Positions 8,817 to 17,561 are shown, numbered from the stretch's first letter. The stretch is DNA of 35,639 bases from an uncultured Prevotellaceae bacterium (GCA_900318065.1 ONIY01000018.1:1-35639), one strand, 5' to 3'. Numbers and translations: made by a program. The notes: generated by a model from the sequence alone, not told the origin.

Positions 8817-9740
8817 TTACTCACCCAGGAGTTGTTTCACTTCTTTCTCGTCTAGCCCATGGGCAACGGCGAGCTTGATGTCGCGCTCCATATCGCTGCG
8901 GTTGAAGCGCAGCTTGTTGAGCTTGGCGCGCAAGACGTAGATATAAGGGTCGTCGGGGTCGAGTTCCAGGGCATTAGCAATGTCGAGCGAAGCATCGTTC
9001 AGCCGCTTGGTCGCCAGGTAGCAGTCGGCACGGTTGGCGAGTAGGGTGGACGTGGGTCTCACTTTTATTACCTCGCTAAAGCATTCAGCCGCTTTGTCGT
9101 AGTTGCCTGCATGCTTGTTGAGATAGCCTTGCCCCTGTTTTCCCATTCCTGAGTTGGGGTTGATGCTCAAGATGCTGTTGAAATCTTTCTCGGCGGTCTT
9201 GCTGTCGCCCAGGTTAAGCGCAATCATTCCGTGATTATATCTTGACTCAACATCGGCAGGATCGAGTTCCATGATGCGCTCATAGTCGGCTTGAGCACGG
9301 GCGATGCTGTCGACCACAGTGTAGAGTGCCGCGCGGTTGTGAAGCAGCGTGACGGCATTAGGGGTGAGGTCGATGGCCATGGAGTAGTTCTTGATGGCCT
9401 CGGCGAGTTTGCCCTGGCGACGTTGCATGGTTGCCAGGTTCGACAGCAGGAGCGAGTTGCTGGGATTGCCGGGCTCGGCCTTGATGGCGTCGAGCAGGAA
9501 TCTCTCGGCAACGGCCCATTGCTTTAGGTTGATGTGGTGCTGAGCCGAGTCGATAAGGGCAAAATAAAGGGTAGTGGTGTCGATGACGATAGAATAGTCA
9601 ATGGCAGGCTTTTCCTTTACTGGCTCGGGCTTGTCTCTGTTTTCAAACTTCATGTTCTGCTTGTTGATTGACTGTATCACCTGAGCCTGGGCACTTATTG
9701 CCACTGCAAGCATTATTATGATGTGTATAAAGCGTTTCAT
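8817..9740 (-). CDS. Exported TPR protein
   Basis: A 307-residue protein with a signal peptide (MKRFIHIIIMLAVAISAQAQ, cut near residue 20). After a proline- and lysine-rich linker come at least five TPR units from about residue 55 to the end, including GNPSNSLLLSNLATMQRRQG, NAVTLLHNRAALYTV and DVESRYNHGMIALNLGD. Such proteins act as protein-protein docking scaffolds in the periplasm or at the outer membrane. It resembles the TPR architecture of 6200-8506 but is shorter and on the opposite strand. It is flanked by inverted copies of a short repeat; the upstream copy separates it from a consensus -7 box at 9927-9934. Partner unknown. Confidence 0.8.
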   Translation of the reverse strand: MKRFIHIIIMLAVAISAQAQVIQSINKQNMKFENRDKPEPVKEKPAIDYSIVIDTTTLYFALIDSAQHHINLKQWAVAERFLLDAIKAEPGNPSNSLLLSNLATMQRRQGKLAEAIKNYSMAIDLTPNAVTLLHNRAALYTVVDSIARAQADYERIMELDPADVESRYNHGMIALNLGDSKTAEKDFNSILSINPNSGMGKQGQGYLNKHAGNYDKAAECFSEVIKVRPTSTLLANRADCYLATKRLNDASLDIANALELDPDDPYIYVLRAKLNKLRFNRSDMERDIKLAVAHGLDEKEVKQLLGE

Positions 9741-9775
9741 GTTCTATTGTGTGATGGTTCGCTTGTTCTCTAGGA

Positions 9776-9908
9776 GTGTATCAAAAGTGGGTCGTTCCCG
9801 AAACTCCCCCTCTAAGATAGAGGGGGCAGGGGGGAGTATGACAAGCAGCAATGCATTTGTCGCTAGAGTAGTTCCTCTTCGAGGTAGCCTCTCAACCTTT
9901 TGATAAAC
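9776..9908 (+). repeat. Short repeat element copy B with terminal inverted repeats
   Basis: A 133-bp segment with ends GTGTATCAAAAG and CTTTTGATAAAC (11 of 12 positions complementary). The middle CTCTAAGATAGAGGGGGCAG and GGGGAGTATGACAAGCAGCA match the minus strand of 8556-8736. It lies in the likely 5' leader of the TPR gene at 8817-9740. I see no gene in the 9741-10046 gap. Confidence 0.55.
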
Positions 9909-9926
9909 TTTCTGCAAGAATCTTGG

Positions 9927-9934
9927 CAAAGTTA
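9927..9934 (-). promoter_or_regulatory. Bacteroidetes -7 box upstream of repeat B
   Basis: TAACTTTG on the minus strand is an exact consensus. The only downstream leftward gene is the TPR gene at 8817-9740, so the transcript would carry repeat B in a leader of about 180 bases. No -33 box is clear. Confidence 0.4.
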
Positions 9935-10018
9935 ATCACAAAACTCTCAATAAGTGCATAGTTTTAAGTTTTTTAGATAAAATTTGCCTTCTTTGTTCTA
10001 TAGTTGGCAAGAAAATGC

Positions 10019-10026
10019 TAATTTTG
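10019..10026 (+). promoter_or_regulatory. Bacteroidetes -7 box for the MscS gene
   Basis: TAATTTTG followed by C, 20 bases before the ATG at 10047. A TTTG at 9992-9995 lies 23 bases upstream, slightly long for a -33 partner. Confidence 0.5.
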
Positions 10027-10046
10027 CGTTTTAATAATAAACGAAA

Positions 10047-11183
10047 ATGACTTTATCAACTATATTATTGCAGTCGCAGTCGGCAGTTGCCGATTCACTT
10101 GCGCGGGTAACGAAGAAGTTCTCGGCGCTTCCCGATTCTTTGTCGACTCTCACTCCCGAGAAACTCCAGCAAAACATCAAGGATGTTGAATGGAACGAAG
10201 TGTTTTCTCGTCTCACCGACACTGGCGTGACGCTGGGTCTTCGCATTCTTGCGGCAATAGCGGTGTTTGTTGCTGGACGTTTCATAATCAATAAGTTGCA
10301 CAACTTGTTGCGTGCCATTTTGATAAGTCGCAATGTGGATCGCTCGCTCACCACTTTCTTGCTCAGCCTGTTCAAGATAACGTTTATCTTCGTCCTGGCT
10401 ATCATCGTGATTAGCATCATGGGCATTGAGACGAGCTCGTTCATTGCCATCTTTGCCTCGGCAGGAATAGCCGTTGGTATGGCGTTGAGTGGCACTTTGC
10501 AGAACTTTGCTGGCGGTGTGCTCATCCTCTTGCTCAAGCCCTATCGCGTGGGCGACTACATTGAGTTTGAGACTCACAAGGGAACAGTTAAGGAGATACA
10601 GATTTTCCACACCATCATCACCACCTATAACAATGAGTCGATAATAATCCCCAATGGCGGCTTGTCGACAGGAACGATCAATAACTACTCGCGAGAGCAT
10701 GCCCGTCGCCTTGAGTGGCGCGTGGCAATCAGTTATGGCGACGATGTGGATGTGGCACGTGCCACAATTCTCGACATCCTCAATGCTAATGGCCTGCTGC
10801 TCAAGCCTGGCAGTGAGAATACTCACAAGGAAAAGGTTGTCGAGGCCGATGCAGCAGGCGATGAAAAGCCAGGCGAAACCAGTGGCGGTCCGTGGTTCAA
10901 GCGATGGTGGCGCAAGCACATGGAATTGCAGGAGAAGGCCACCGAGTGGCGTGAGGAACGTCGTCATGAACTCGAAGAGAAGATGCCCAAGATAGATTAC
11001 ACGCCAAGCGTCAACGTTGAGAATCTTGGCGACAGTGCTGTGGTCCTCATCGCAAGGGCATGGTGCACACATGCCGACTACTGGCCAGCATTCTACTCGG
11101 TTAATGAAGCTATCTACAAGCAGCTTCCAAAGCATGGCGTCAACTTCCCATTCCCGCAGATGGATGTGCACATGAAATCATAG
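10047..11183 (+). CDS. MscS-family mechanosensitive ion channel
   Basis: A 378-residue small-conductance mechanosensitive channel that opens under membrane tension to release solutes. A periplasmic-side N-terminal helix region (1-60) precedes TM helices at about 65-90 and 105-125, then the pore-lining TM3 with alternating Gly/Ala (ASAGIAVGMALSGTLQNFAGGVLILLLKPYRVGDYIE, about 133-170). The beta domain follows (IIPNGGLSTGTINNYSR). Between the alpha/beta strands, residues about 245-318 form a highly charged, Trp- and Glu-rich insertion not expected in the standard fold, after which the conserved LGDSAVVLIARAW strand resumes. Family assignment is strong; the insertion is the unusual part. Confidence 0.9.
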   Translation: MTLSTILLQSQSAVADSLARVTKKFSALPDSLSTLTPEKLQQNIKDVEWNEVFSRLTDTGVTLGLRILAAIAVFVAGRFIINKLHNLLRAILISRNVDRSLTTFLLSLFKITFIFVLAIIVISIMGIETSSFIAIFASAGIAVGMALSGTLQNFAGGVLILLLKPYRVGDYIEFETHKGTVKEIQIFHTIITTYNNESIIIPNGGLSTGTINNYSREHARRLEWRVAISYGDDVDVARATILDILNANGLLLKPGSENTHKEKVVEADAAGDEKPGETSGGPWFKRWWRKHMELQEKATEWREERRHELEEKMPKIDYTPSVNVENLGDSAVVLIARAWCTHADYWPAFYSVNEAIYKQLPKHGVNFPFPQMDVHMKS

Positions 11184-11214
11184 AATTAGATCAGGCGGTT
11201 AATATCAAGAGACT

Positions 11215-11856
11215 ATGAAGAATTTGCTTAATATTGTGATTGTTGTTGCAACCCTGTGGATAACAACAGGTTGCGTGGAAAGGCTCAGTGATACACACTA
11301 CAAGGTGGAATGTAGCATCGACAAGTCGTTGCGCACCGACAGCGTGGCACTCTTCTTGCTCGAGGATGCCTATAACCGCGTCTATCACGCCTCTACTGTG
11401 GGACTGGACAGCGCCAGCGGTGCTTTTGTCTTTGAAGGACAAGTGGAGCAGCCATGCGTGGCATTTCTCAAGTTCAGCAACGACAGCACTCCGTTCTATT
11501 TTGTTCTTGAGCATGGCGAGTCTCACATTGCCATAGGGACTAATGGGGTGGTTTTCACTGGCGGCAACCTCAATCATGAGTATTTCGACTACCTGAAAAC
11601 GCGTGGCTCCATCATGGCTACCCGCAAGGCGTTGCATTCACAGTATCTTCAACTTGCTGCCCCCGATTCGATAGTCAACATTGAGCAGGAGCGACAGTTT
11701 GCGCAGCAAGACAGCCTCCTTGCCGACTCGCTCGACCGCGTTACTCTCGCCATGATAAATCGTGGCAATCAGGCGTCGCGCATTGTGCTGGAGCGCTTTG
11801 TCAACACCTTGAGTCCAGCGTCATTAAAAGTGCTTAATCAGTCGCAAAAACAATGA
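11215..11856 (+). CDS. DUF4369-like lipoprotein
   Basis: A 213-residue predicted lipoprotein. Residues 4-19 are hydrophobic and end in TTGC, with Cys20 as the likely lipidated residue. The body starts YKVECSIDKSLRTDSVALFLLEDAYNRVYHASTVGLD, followed by FVFEGQVEQP and FYFVLEHGESHI. This is the beta-sandwich pattern of DUF4369, usually found in front of a thioredoxin domain in Bacteroidetes. Here no thioredoxin (CxxC) domain follows; the C-terminal 80 residues are helical and charged. It starts 31 bases after the MscS stop and may share its transcript. Function unknown; envelope location likely. Confidence 0.6.
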   Translation: MKNLLNIVIVVATLWITTGCVERLSDTHYKVECSIDKSLRTDSVALFLLEDAYNRVYHASTVGLDSASGAFVFEGQVEQPCVAFLKFSNDSTPFYFVLEHGESHIAIGTNGVVFTGGNLNHEYFDYLKTRGSIMATRKALHSQYLQLAAPDSIVNIEQERQFAQQDSLLADSLDRVTLAMINRGNQASRIVLERFVNTLSPASLKVLNQSQKQ

Positions 11857-11894
11857 CTTTTGGTATAATAATTCGCTATTATTTGAGTTTATTA

Positions 11895-11924
11895 TTTGAT
11901 AATTGAAAATAATTTATATCTTTG
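11895..11924 (+). promoter_or_regulatory. Bacteroidetes promoter for the acidic lipoprotein
   Basis: TTTG (11895-11898), an 18-base spacer and TATCTTTG (11917-11924), close to the consensus. It excludes translation starts upstream of about 11930 and supports the ATG at 11972. Confidence 0.65.
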
Positions 11925-11971
11925 CACCCAAATTAACTATTTGGAAATCAAATACACTTAAATTATACATT

Positions 11972-12628
11972 ATGAGAAAGAACGCATATCTTTTTTTGAC
12001 ATTGATGCTGGCGTTAGTCTTCACTTCGTGTAAAGACCAGCCACAATATATCTATGTTGACAACATGGGCGACGAGGCAAAGGTGAGCTTCATCGAGGGC
12101 GAGAGCGACGATGACGCCTATGCCAAGGCATTTGAGAATTACTCTAATGCACGTTTTTACCCTGTATTCTCCGAGTATGAGAAGACTCGCAAGTATATCG
12201 CCGAGAACGACAGCGCTTCGGAGGCATGCGAGGGCGATGAGGGCGAGGCTGCTCCTCCCGACGACAGCGGTGCGGCAGGAAGCGTGATTTCTACCGACGA
12301 TGATGTTAACAGCCTCGATGCCATGGGCGATGGACCAGCCTATGAGGAACTCTCGAAGTTTAATGCCCCAAACTTCACGCTCTACAAGATTACCAGTTCC
12401 GATGCTCGTAGCGCTGCTCAAGACTACATCGACAAGAAAATTACCTACGAGGAGTTCCAGAAGAAAGTCAATGGAAATGTGGAGGAGATAAACCTCTTTG
12501 ACAAGAGTTTCGACTCCTGCGTTGCCATCGACCGAAAGGTCTTCGACAAGCTCCAGGCAAAGCTCAAAGCTGCCATCGAGAAAATCGACAAAGACGCAAG
12601 TGGCAAGATAGGCGATGCAGTAGAATAA
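11972..12628 (+). CDS. Acidic lipoprotein of unknown function
   Basis: A 218-residue protein with a lipoprotein signal: MRKN, a hydrophobic run, then FTSC with Cys20 as the lipid site. The mature part is strongly acidic (residues about 75-110 rich in Glu, Asp, Ala and Gly: SEACEGDEGEAAPPDDSGAA) and then mainly helical, with ARSAAQDYIDKKITYEEFQKKV and a C-terminal Lys/Asp helix. I do not recognise a family. The start at 11972 is chosen because the promoter at 11895-11924 lies downstream of the next in-frame ATG at 11903. A strong hairpin terminator follows. Envelope-anchored, role unknown. Confidence 0.7.
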   Translation: MRKNAYLFLTLMLALVFTSCKDQPQYIYVDNMGDEAKVSFIEGESDDDAYAKAFENYSNARFYPVFSEYEKTRKYIAENDSASEACEGDEGEAAPPDDSGAAGSVISTDDDVNSLDAMGDGPAYEELSKFNAPNFTLYKITSSDARSAAQDYIDKKITYEEFQKKVNGNVEEINLFDKSFDSCVAIDRKVFDKLQAKLKAAIEKIDKDASGKIGDAVE

Positions 12629-12649
12629 TTTATCTTTTCTAAGAATATA

Positions 12650-12690
12650 AACAATGGTGATGCCCAGCAGTTGGGCATCACCATTGTTTT
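12650..12690. terminator. Strong terminator hairpin between convergent genes
   Basis: A perfect 17-bp stem (12650-12666 with 12672-12688) with loop GCAGT, followed by TTGTGTTG. It lies between the rightward lipoprotein gene and leftward sodB and could stop transcription from both sides. Confidence 0.85.
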
Positions 12691-12733
12691 GTGTTGTCGT
12701 CTAATTTTGAAACCCGGGATGATGTTCTTGAGA

Positions 12734-12775
12734 GGGGCTCTTTGAGCGCCTTCTTTGAACGCCGCTGATGCGGCG
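12734..12775. repeat. REP-like double hairpin
   Basis: Two adjacent GC-rich hairpins: 12734-12740 with 12744-12750 (one mismatch, loop TTT) and 12760-12765 with 12770-12775 (loop TGAT). They sit in the 3' region of sodB. GC content and form differ from the surroundings and suggest a repetitive extragenic palindrome. Whether it recurs in the genome cannot be seen here. Confidence 0.4.
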
Positions 12776-12799
12776 CAGTACTCCGACAATGGGGCGGTT

Positions 12800-13381
12800 T
12801 TAGCCGTTGTAGCGGCTGTCGATTACTTTCCAGTTGAGAATGCTCCACATGGCTGCGATGTGGTCGGGACGGCGGTTGCGGTAGTCTACATAGTAGGCAT
12901 GTTCCCACACGTCCATTGTCATCAATGGCTTCAATCCCTGTGTGACAGGATTGTCGGCATTGGGCAGTTGCAGGATGTGGAGTGTGCCATCACTGTCGCT
13001 TGCCAGCCATGCCCATCCTGATCCAAAGAGGGTGACTGCCGCAGCGGTGAATTTCTCCTTGAAAGCGTCGACCGAGCCAAACTGCTCCTCAATTGCCTGG
13101 GCAATCTTGCCAATGGGGCGGTTGTCGTCGCTCGGGGCCTGCAGTTGCTCGAAGTAGAGGTTGTGGTTGAGAATTTGCCCGGCATTGTTGAAGATGCCAC
13201 CAGTGGCTTTAGTCACAATTTCCTCGAGAGTGAGGCCTTCCATCCCGCTGCCTGGCAGCAGGTTGTTGAGGTTGTTCACATAGGTTGCCAAGTGCTTGCC
13301 GTGATGCAAAGCAATGGTCTCGGCGCTAATCACGGGCTCCAGCTCGCTCGCGCCATAGGGAAGGTCGGTTAATTTAAACAT
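12800..13381 (-). CDS. sodB: Superoxide dismutase, Fe/Mn (cambialistic-type)
   Basis: A 193-residue Fe/Mn superoxide dismutase that converts superoxide to oxygen and hydrogen peroxide. Metal ligands are His26 (HHGKH), His73 (NHNLYF), Asp157 and His161 (DVWEHAYY). Gln69 in NNAGQ is the outer-sphere glutamine position of Fe-type enzymes, and the sequence closely resembles the Porphyromonas/Bacteroides enzymes known to work with either metal; metal use here is inferred. No signal peptide, so cytosolic. It starts 14 bases after the stop of the upstream secreted glycosidase, so read-through transcription is possible. I see no separate consensus promoter in the short gap. Confidence 0.95.
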   Translation of the reverse strand: MFKLTDLPYGASELEPVISAETIALHHGKHLATYVNNLNNLLPGSGMEGLTLEEIVTKATGGIFNNAGQILNHNLYFEQLQAPSDDNRPIGKIAQAIEEQFGSVDAFKEKFTAAAVTLFGSGWAWLASDSDGTLHILQLPNADNPVTQGLKPLMTMDVWEHAYYVDYRNRRPDHIAAMWSILNWKVIDSRYNG

Positions 13382-13395
13382 AATGATAAAATAGT

Positions 13396-15822
13396 TTAGT
13401 TTCCTAATATTATTGTATAAACTGTAGTCACGTCGCTTGAGGTTATAAAGCCGTCGCCGTCTTGGTCGCCATTTACTAATGAGCTTGTGTCGTTGTTGAG
13501 TAAGTAGCTGTAGAGAGCCGTCACGTCGGCACTCGTGACATCGCCATCGCCATTGACGTCGCCAGGCAATGCCGTGGCGATGGGGTAGTGAGCTCGCAGC
13601 GATTTGAGCTGGATCACATGCTCACCAAAGTTGCTCTTCACGGGAGTGAACTTGATAAGGTGCAGCGAGAGAGGATAGGTGAGCAGGTTGTCGAGTCCTC
13701 CCATGGCGTTGAGGTCGAAATTGAGAGTATAGTCTTTGTTGGCCTCAAATCCTGTGTTCTTTCCAAACTCCAGGTAGTTGAGCTTGTTGAGCACGGTGTT
13801 GCGCACGTCAATTTGCACAAGTTGCAGTGGCAGCGAGCTGTTGAAAGTGAGTGAGATGCTGTCGGGGAGGCTGTAAAATGTGATGTCCTTTGATAGCTGG
13901 ATGTAGGGCGCGCGGTTAGAGCTGTAGGTGAACGACAGGTTCCCATTCTCGTCGAGGACGAGGTTCTTGGCTCCAGCACCTTTCAAGCTCCATCCGTCCC
14001 ACGATTGCTCGATGTATTCCTGGTCGCTAATCTCAACGGTGATGCTGTCATTGTCCACATAGTCGCCTATGATACAGGAAAATGCTGTCTTGCCGTTTTT
14101 CAGTCCCTTGAGAATGCCGTTGTTGATTGTGGCTACGCTTGGATCATCCACCTGCCAAGAGAGTTGGCCGCCGTCGTAGTAGTATTTCTTGCCATAGACA
14201 GTGGCGCTCACCTCAATGGGAAATTCCCTGTTGTCGACAAGTATCATTGGCTTCATGGCTATGCTGGGTTGCGCTTGAAGGGTTCTCACGTGCACCGTTG
14301 CTGTCATGCCGTTGAGGCATGCCGTGAGAGTGCCTTCGCCAGTGTTGCCGCTCAGGTATAGCGTGGAGCCCTGGGTTTGCCCCATCGTCTCGTCGCACGA
14401 CAAGGTGAATCCCGTAACGTTATCGTCAACCACCTCGCCATATTGGTTGAAGCCCACGATGCGTGGTGTGTAGGAAGAATAGATGGGTAGGTCGGCACGG
14501 AAGTCGTAGAATTGTATTGATGCTATTTCATTGTCGACTAGTGCCTCGGTTTCAAGCATCCATCCGCATGCCACCGAGCGAGGTGTTCCCTCGGTAGTAG
14601 TGTTGATGATTCTCCCGTCTACCATCATCTGCGCCGAGCCGCCAGCGTCCATGTTTATCACCTCGGTGATGTTGGGATACAGGTCTTTCAGGATTTGGCA
14701 CATCACCGTCGTTGAGCAACCTGCGCTGGTGCCATAGTATCGGCTGGTAGACTTGTCGATGACAATCATGTAGAGGTGCTTGCCGGTGGCATCGCAACCA
14801 TAGGCAGTGCGGCTATAGACCATCGAGTTGTAGCTCTCATCGTTGTTTCGCTCGGTAAGCACGCCGTTGTGCATCACAGGGGCGTTGCCCTCTACCATGT
14901 TCTCGATAAGGGGAGTGGCTTGTGTCTCCTCGTTATAGGTCCACCCGTGGTTGATGGTGACGACATCGCCCTCGGCAAGCGGGGCAAGATGGTCTTTCAT
15001 CAGCCCGGTGGCAGTAATGCATGCGTCATATTCTCCAAGAGTCTGCCGGTCGGCATTCTTGACCACTTTGGTAATAGTGAACGACATGTCCTGGTTCACA
15101 AACCAGTGGCTGACATTGTTGAAGGTGAGGTAGTAGTTGTCGGCATCGGCGACACCAGTCTCGTTGTAGCCTGTCCAGTTGGTCTCAAACTCGCGAGTGC
15201 GGGTGAATGCCGGCGTCCACAGCACGGCGGTGTGGGGCAGGTTGCGGCGGTTCACAGTGTTCAGTGGTGCTGGTGCCGCAAGCTTGGGTGAAGTGATGGT
15301 TCCGCCGCAGGTGAAATGTCCAAAGTAGAGGGTTTTGTCTTGAGCGATGGCACAGGCACCAGTGCGCGAAGGGCCACCGTTCCAAGCGTCGGCATTACTC
15401 TCGGTGTTGAGATAAACGCTGTCGTTGCGCACCACAGCGCCAAAGGGGTCGCCCAGCTCAAAATCCATTGTGGGCGAGCCATTGCCGGTGACGCACCAAA
15501 AGTTGGCATTGCAAGCCGCGATGGGGCGTCGCGTCTCGGTGCGGTTTCGGTTGTAGGCATTGGTGAGCAGTTCGGTGCGTCCCAGCGTGTTGTAGCCTAT
15601 TGTTGTCTCCACTCGGTTGTAGGGATTGGTCAAGTCGGCCTCAAGCAAGTAGACGTTGAGCGGGAAGTCGGGGATGCGTATTATGGTGTTGTAGATGCCT
15701 GGTCCCACTTGCCTGCGCATGATGGTGTCGGCACTATACTCTATGCCGCCAATGTTGATGCCGGCATGCATGTATATGCCTCCTGTAGCCAGCATTAGTA
15801 ATAGTGTGAGAGTCTTTTTCAT
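13396..15822 (-). CDS. Secreted phosphodiester glycosidase (NAGPA domain) with Ig-like and dockerin-like modules
   Basis: An 808-residue secreted protein. Signal peptide 1-20. The region up to about residue 450 matches the phosphodiester glycosidase (NAGPA, PF09992-type) fold: IENMVEGNAPVMHNGVL, then YSRTAYGCDATGKHLYMIVIDK, then NMDAGGSAQMMVDGRI followed by the RSVACGWML strand. Relatives uncover N-acetylglucosamine phosphodiesters or act on polysaccharides. Two Ig-like (Big2-type) modules follow (about 455-660; the second includes WQVDDPSVATINNG), then a beta-rich possible carbohydrate-binding region (about 665-745). The final 55 residues form a dockerin-like pair of calcium loops (DVNGDGDVTSAD and DQDGDGFITSSD) ending ILGN. 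Probable role: extracellular glycan processing. Confidence 0.8.
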   Translation of the reverse strand: MKKTLTLLLMLATGGIYMHAGINIGGIEYSADTIMRRQVGPGIYNTIIRIPDFPLNVYLLEADLTNPYNRVETTIGYNTLGRTELLTNAYNRNRTETRRPIAACNANFWCVTGNGSPTMDFELGDPFGAVVRNDSVYLNTESNADAWNGGPSRTGACAIAQDKTLYFGHFTCGGTITSPKLAAPAPLNTVNRRNLPHTAVLWTPAFTRTREFETNWTGYNETGVADADNYYLTFNNVSHWFVNQDMSFTITKVVKNADRQTLGEYDACITATGLMKDHLAPLAEGDVVTINHGWTYNEETQATPLIENMVEGNAPVMHNGVLTERNNDESYNSMVYSRTAYGCDATGKHLYMIVIDKSTSRYYGTSAGCSTTVMCQILKDLYPNITEVINMDAGGSAQMMVDGRIINTTTEGTPRSVACGWMLETEALVDNEIASIQFYDFRADLPIYSSYTPRIVGFNQYGEVVDDNVTGFTLSCDETMGQTQGSTLYLSGNTGEGTLTACLNGMTATVHVRTLQAQPSIAMKPMILVDNREFPIEVSATVYGKKYYYDGGQLSWQVDDPSVATINNGILKGLKNGKTAFSCIIGDYVDNDSITVEISDQEYIEQSWDGWSLKGAGAKNLVLDENGNLSFTYSSNRAPYIQLSKDITFYSLPDSISLTFNSSLPLQLVQIDVRNTVLNKLNYLEFGKNTGFEANKDYTLNFDLNAMGGLDNLLTYPLSLHLIKFTPVKSNFGEHVIQLKSLRAHYPIATALPGDVNGDGDVTSADVTALYSYLLNNDTSSLVNGDQDGDGFITSSDVTTVYTIILGN

Positions 15823-15930
15823 AATATAAGAGGTTAGGAATTATCGTTGAAGTTGTAAAGTTAGTCTTTTATTTTCATTTGGAAGATGAATTTATAAAGA
15901 AAAAATGATTATTAATAAAGATTTTACTTT

Positions 15931-15938
15931 TATCTTTG
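15931..15938 (+). promoter_or_regulatory. Bacteroidetes -7 box for the PQQ-propeller lipoprotein
   Basis: TATCTTTG followed by CA, an exact consensus, 29 bases before the ATG at 15967. No TTTG is seen at -33. Confidence 0.55.
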
Positions 15939-15966
15939 CACAAAAATAATATTTAGTTAAGAGATT

Positions 15967-17544
15967 ATGCGTATATTTCGTTTTCTGGCAGCGGTTTTTG
16001 CTGCTTCAGTGTTTGGATATTGCCTTATTTCGTGCAATGGCACCACAACAGGAAAGAGTTCACACGACAGCGACAGTGTGGCAGCCCCCAGGGTTGACAA
16101 GGTGATGCTCCCCGACACCGCTTTTGCCAGCGTTGAGGACCTGACCTATGAGGTGGAACTGCTCGACTCGGCAACGAGTGGGGTGCTTGACAATCTCATC
16201 AACCCCTATGACACTGTGCCAGGCATCTTCACCTTCCGTGGCGGCCATCACCGCGATGCGCGCACCTATAGCGGCAAGGTGAAAGGGGTGCCCAGCAAGA
16301 TTGTTCAAGACTGGGTGTTCAGGACTGCAGTGCGCGGCAAGTGGGGCGGAGGCTCGGGATGGACTGGTGAGCCGGTCTATGTGAAATGGCCTGCCGAGCA
16401 AGTGGAAAAGTTCCGCAAGACATCTCCGGCACTCACTGCCGACTTCAGCGACGAGGAAATCATCGTGGGCTCGCTGTGCGAGGAGCTCTATTTCTTGAAT
16501 TTTGCCAATGGCAAGGAAAGCCGCAAGAGCATTCAGCTTGGCAACCCTGTCAAGGGCTCTATTTCGCTCGACCCGGCATTGAATGGTAGCCTCTATGCAG
16601 GCCATGCCGTTCCTGAGCATGAGCCGTTTGGCCACATAGGCATCGACCTCTACAAGCATGAGATAGCCTATCAGTGGGGCCGTGACCGCAAGGCTAAGCG
16701 AGGATGGGGCGGTTATGACTCATCTCCTATAGTGGCAGGGCAATTCCTGTTCTATCCTGCCGAGAATGGCACGTTGTATAAATATGAGCGCCTGGGCAAC
16801 GGCCAGCTCAAGATGCACAGCACTCTGCGCTATGTGGTCAAGGGTGACAATGGCGCTGGAATGGAGTCGAGCATGGCAGTGTACAAGAACTATGGCTTCA
16901 TTGGTGACAACCATGGCGACATATTGTGTATCAACCTCAACACCATGAAACCGGTGTGGCACTACGATAACCACGACGACATTGACGGATCTATTGTCCT
17001 CGAGGTGGAGAATGGCGTGCCCTACATCTACAGCGGCTGTGAGGTGGACCTGCAAGGTGGCGCCGACACGCGCACTCATTTTGTCAAGCTAAATGGCATG
17101 AATGGCTCACTCATCTGGGAATGGTCGGCTCCCAGCCGCCGCAGTTATCAGGGCGACAAGCACTTTGATGGTGGACTGTATTGCACTCCACTGCTGGGCG
17201 ACGGCAACTGCAAGAACATGATTTTTGCATCGTTCAACCAGCTTGATGGCAAGGGTAGTTCGGAGTTCCTCGCTTTTGACAAGCGCAATGGACAGCTGCT
17301 CTATCGCAAGCCGTTGAATTTCTACGCTTGGTCGTCGCCAGTGGGATTCTATAACGAGAAAAACGAACTCTATATAGTGATAGGCAACTCGAGCGGTCAC
17401 TTGTACCTGATACGTGGCAAGGACGGCGAGATCCTTTTCGACCAGGTGATGTCGAGCAACTTTGAGTCGTCACCCATTGTTAAGGACAACATCCTGGTGG
17501 TGGGTTCCCGCGACGGCGGCATCTACCGCTTCCACGTGGAGTAA
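15967..17544 (+). CDS. PQQ-like beta-propeller lipoprotein
   Basis: A 525-residue predicted lipoprotein. The signal ends LISC with Cys23 as the lipid site, followed by a Ser/Thr-rich linker. From about residue 90 the sequence shows repeated beta-propeller blades of the PQQ/BamB type: DPALNGSLYAGHAVPEHEPFGHIGIDLYKHE, AENGTLYKYERLGNGQL, NYGFIGDNHGDILCINLNTMKPVW, and SSGHLYLIRGKDGEILFDQVMSSNFESSPIVKDNILVVGSRDGGIYRF at the end. The family ranges from dehydrogenases to the BamB outer-membrane assembly factor; no PQQ-ligand set is clear, so I call it a structural propeller. It ends at a bidirectional terminator facing the small lipoprotein gene. Confidence 0.8.
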   Translation: MRIFRFLAAVFAASVFGYCLISCNGTTTGKSSHDSDSVAAPRVDKVMLPDTAFASVEDLTYEVELLDSATSGVLDNLINPYDTVPGIFTFRGGHHRDARTYSGKVKGVPSKIVQDWVFRTAVRGKWGGGSGWTGEPVYVKWPAEQVEKFRKTSPALTADFSDEEIIVGSLCEELYFLNFANGKESRKSIQLGNPVKGSISLDPALNGSLYAGHAVPEHEPFGHIGIDLYKHEIAYQWGRDRKAKRGWGGYDSSPIVAGQFLFYPAENGTLYKYERLGNGQLKMHSTLRYVVKGDNGAGMESSMAVYKNYGFIGDNHGDILCINLNTMKPVWHYDNHDDIDGSIVLEVENGVPYIYSGCEVDLQGGADTRTHFVKLNGMNGSLIWEWSAPSRRSYQGDKHFDGGLYCTPLLGDGNCKNMIFASFNQLDGKGSSEFLAFDKRNGQLLYRKPLNFYAWSSPVGFYNEKNELYIVIGNSSGHLYLIRGKDGEILFDQVMSSNFESSPIVKDNILVVGSRDGGIYRFHVE

Positions 17545-17561
17545 CACCAATTACTGGAATG

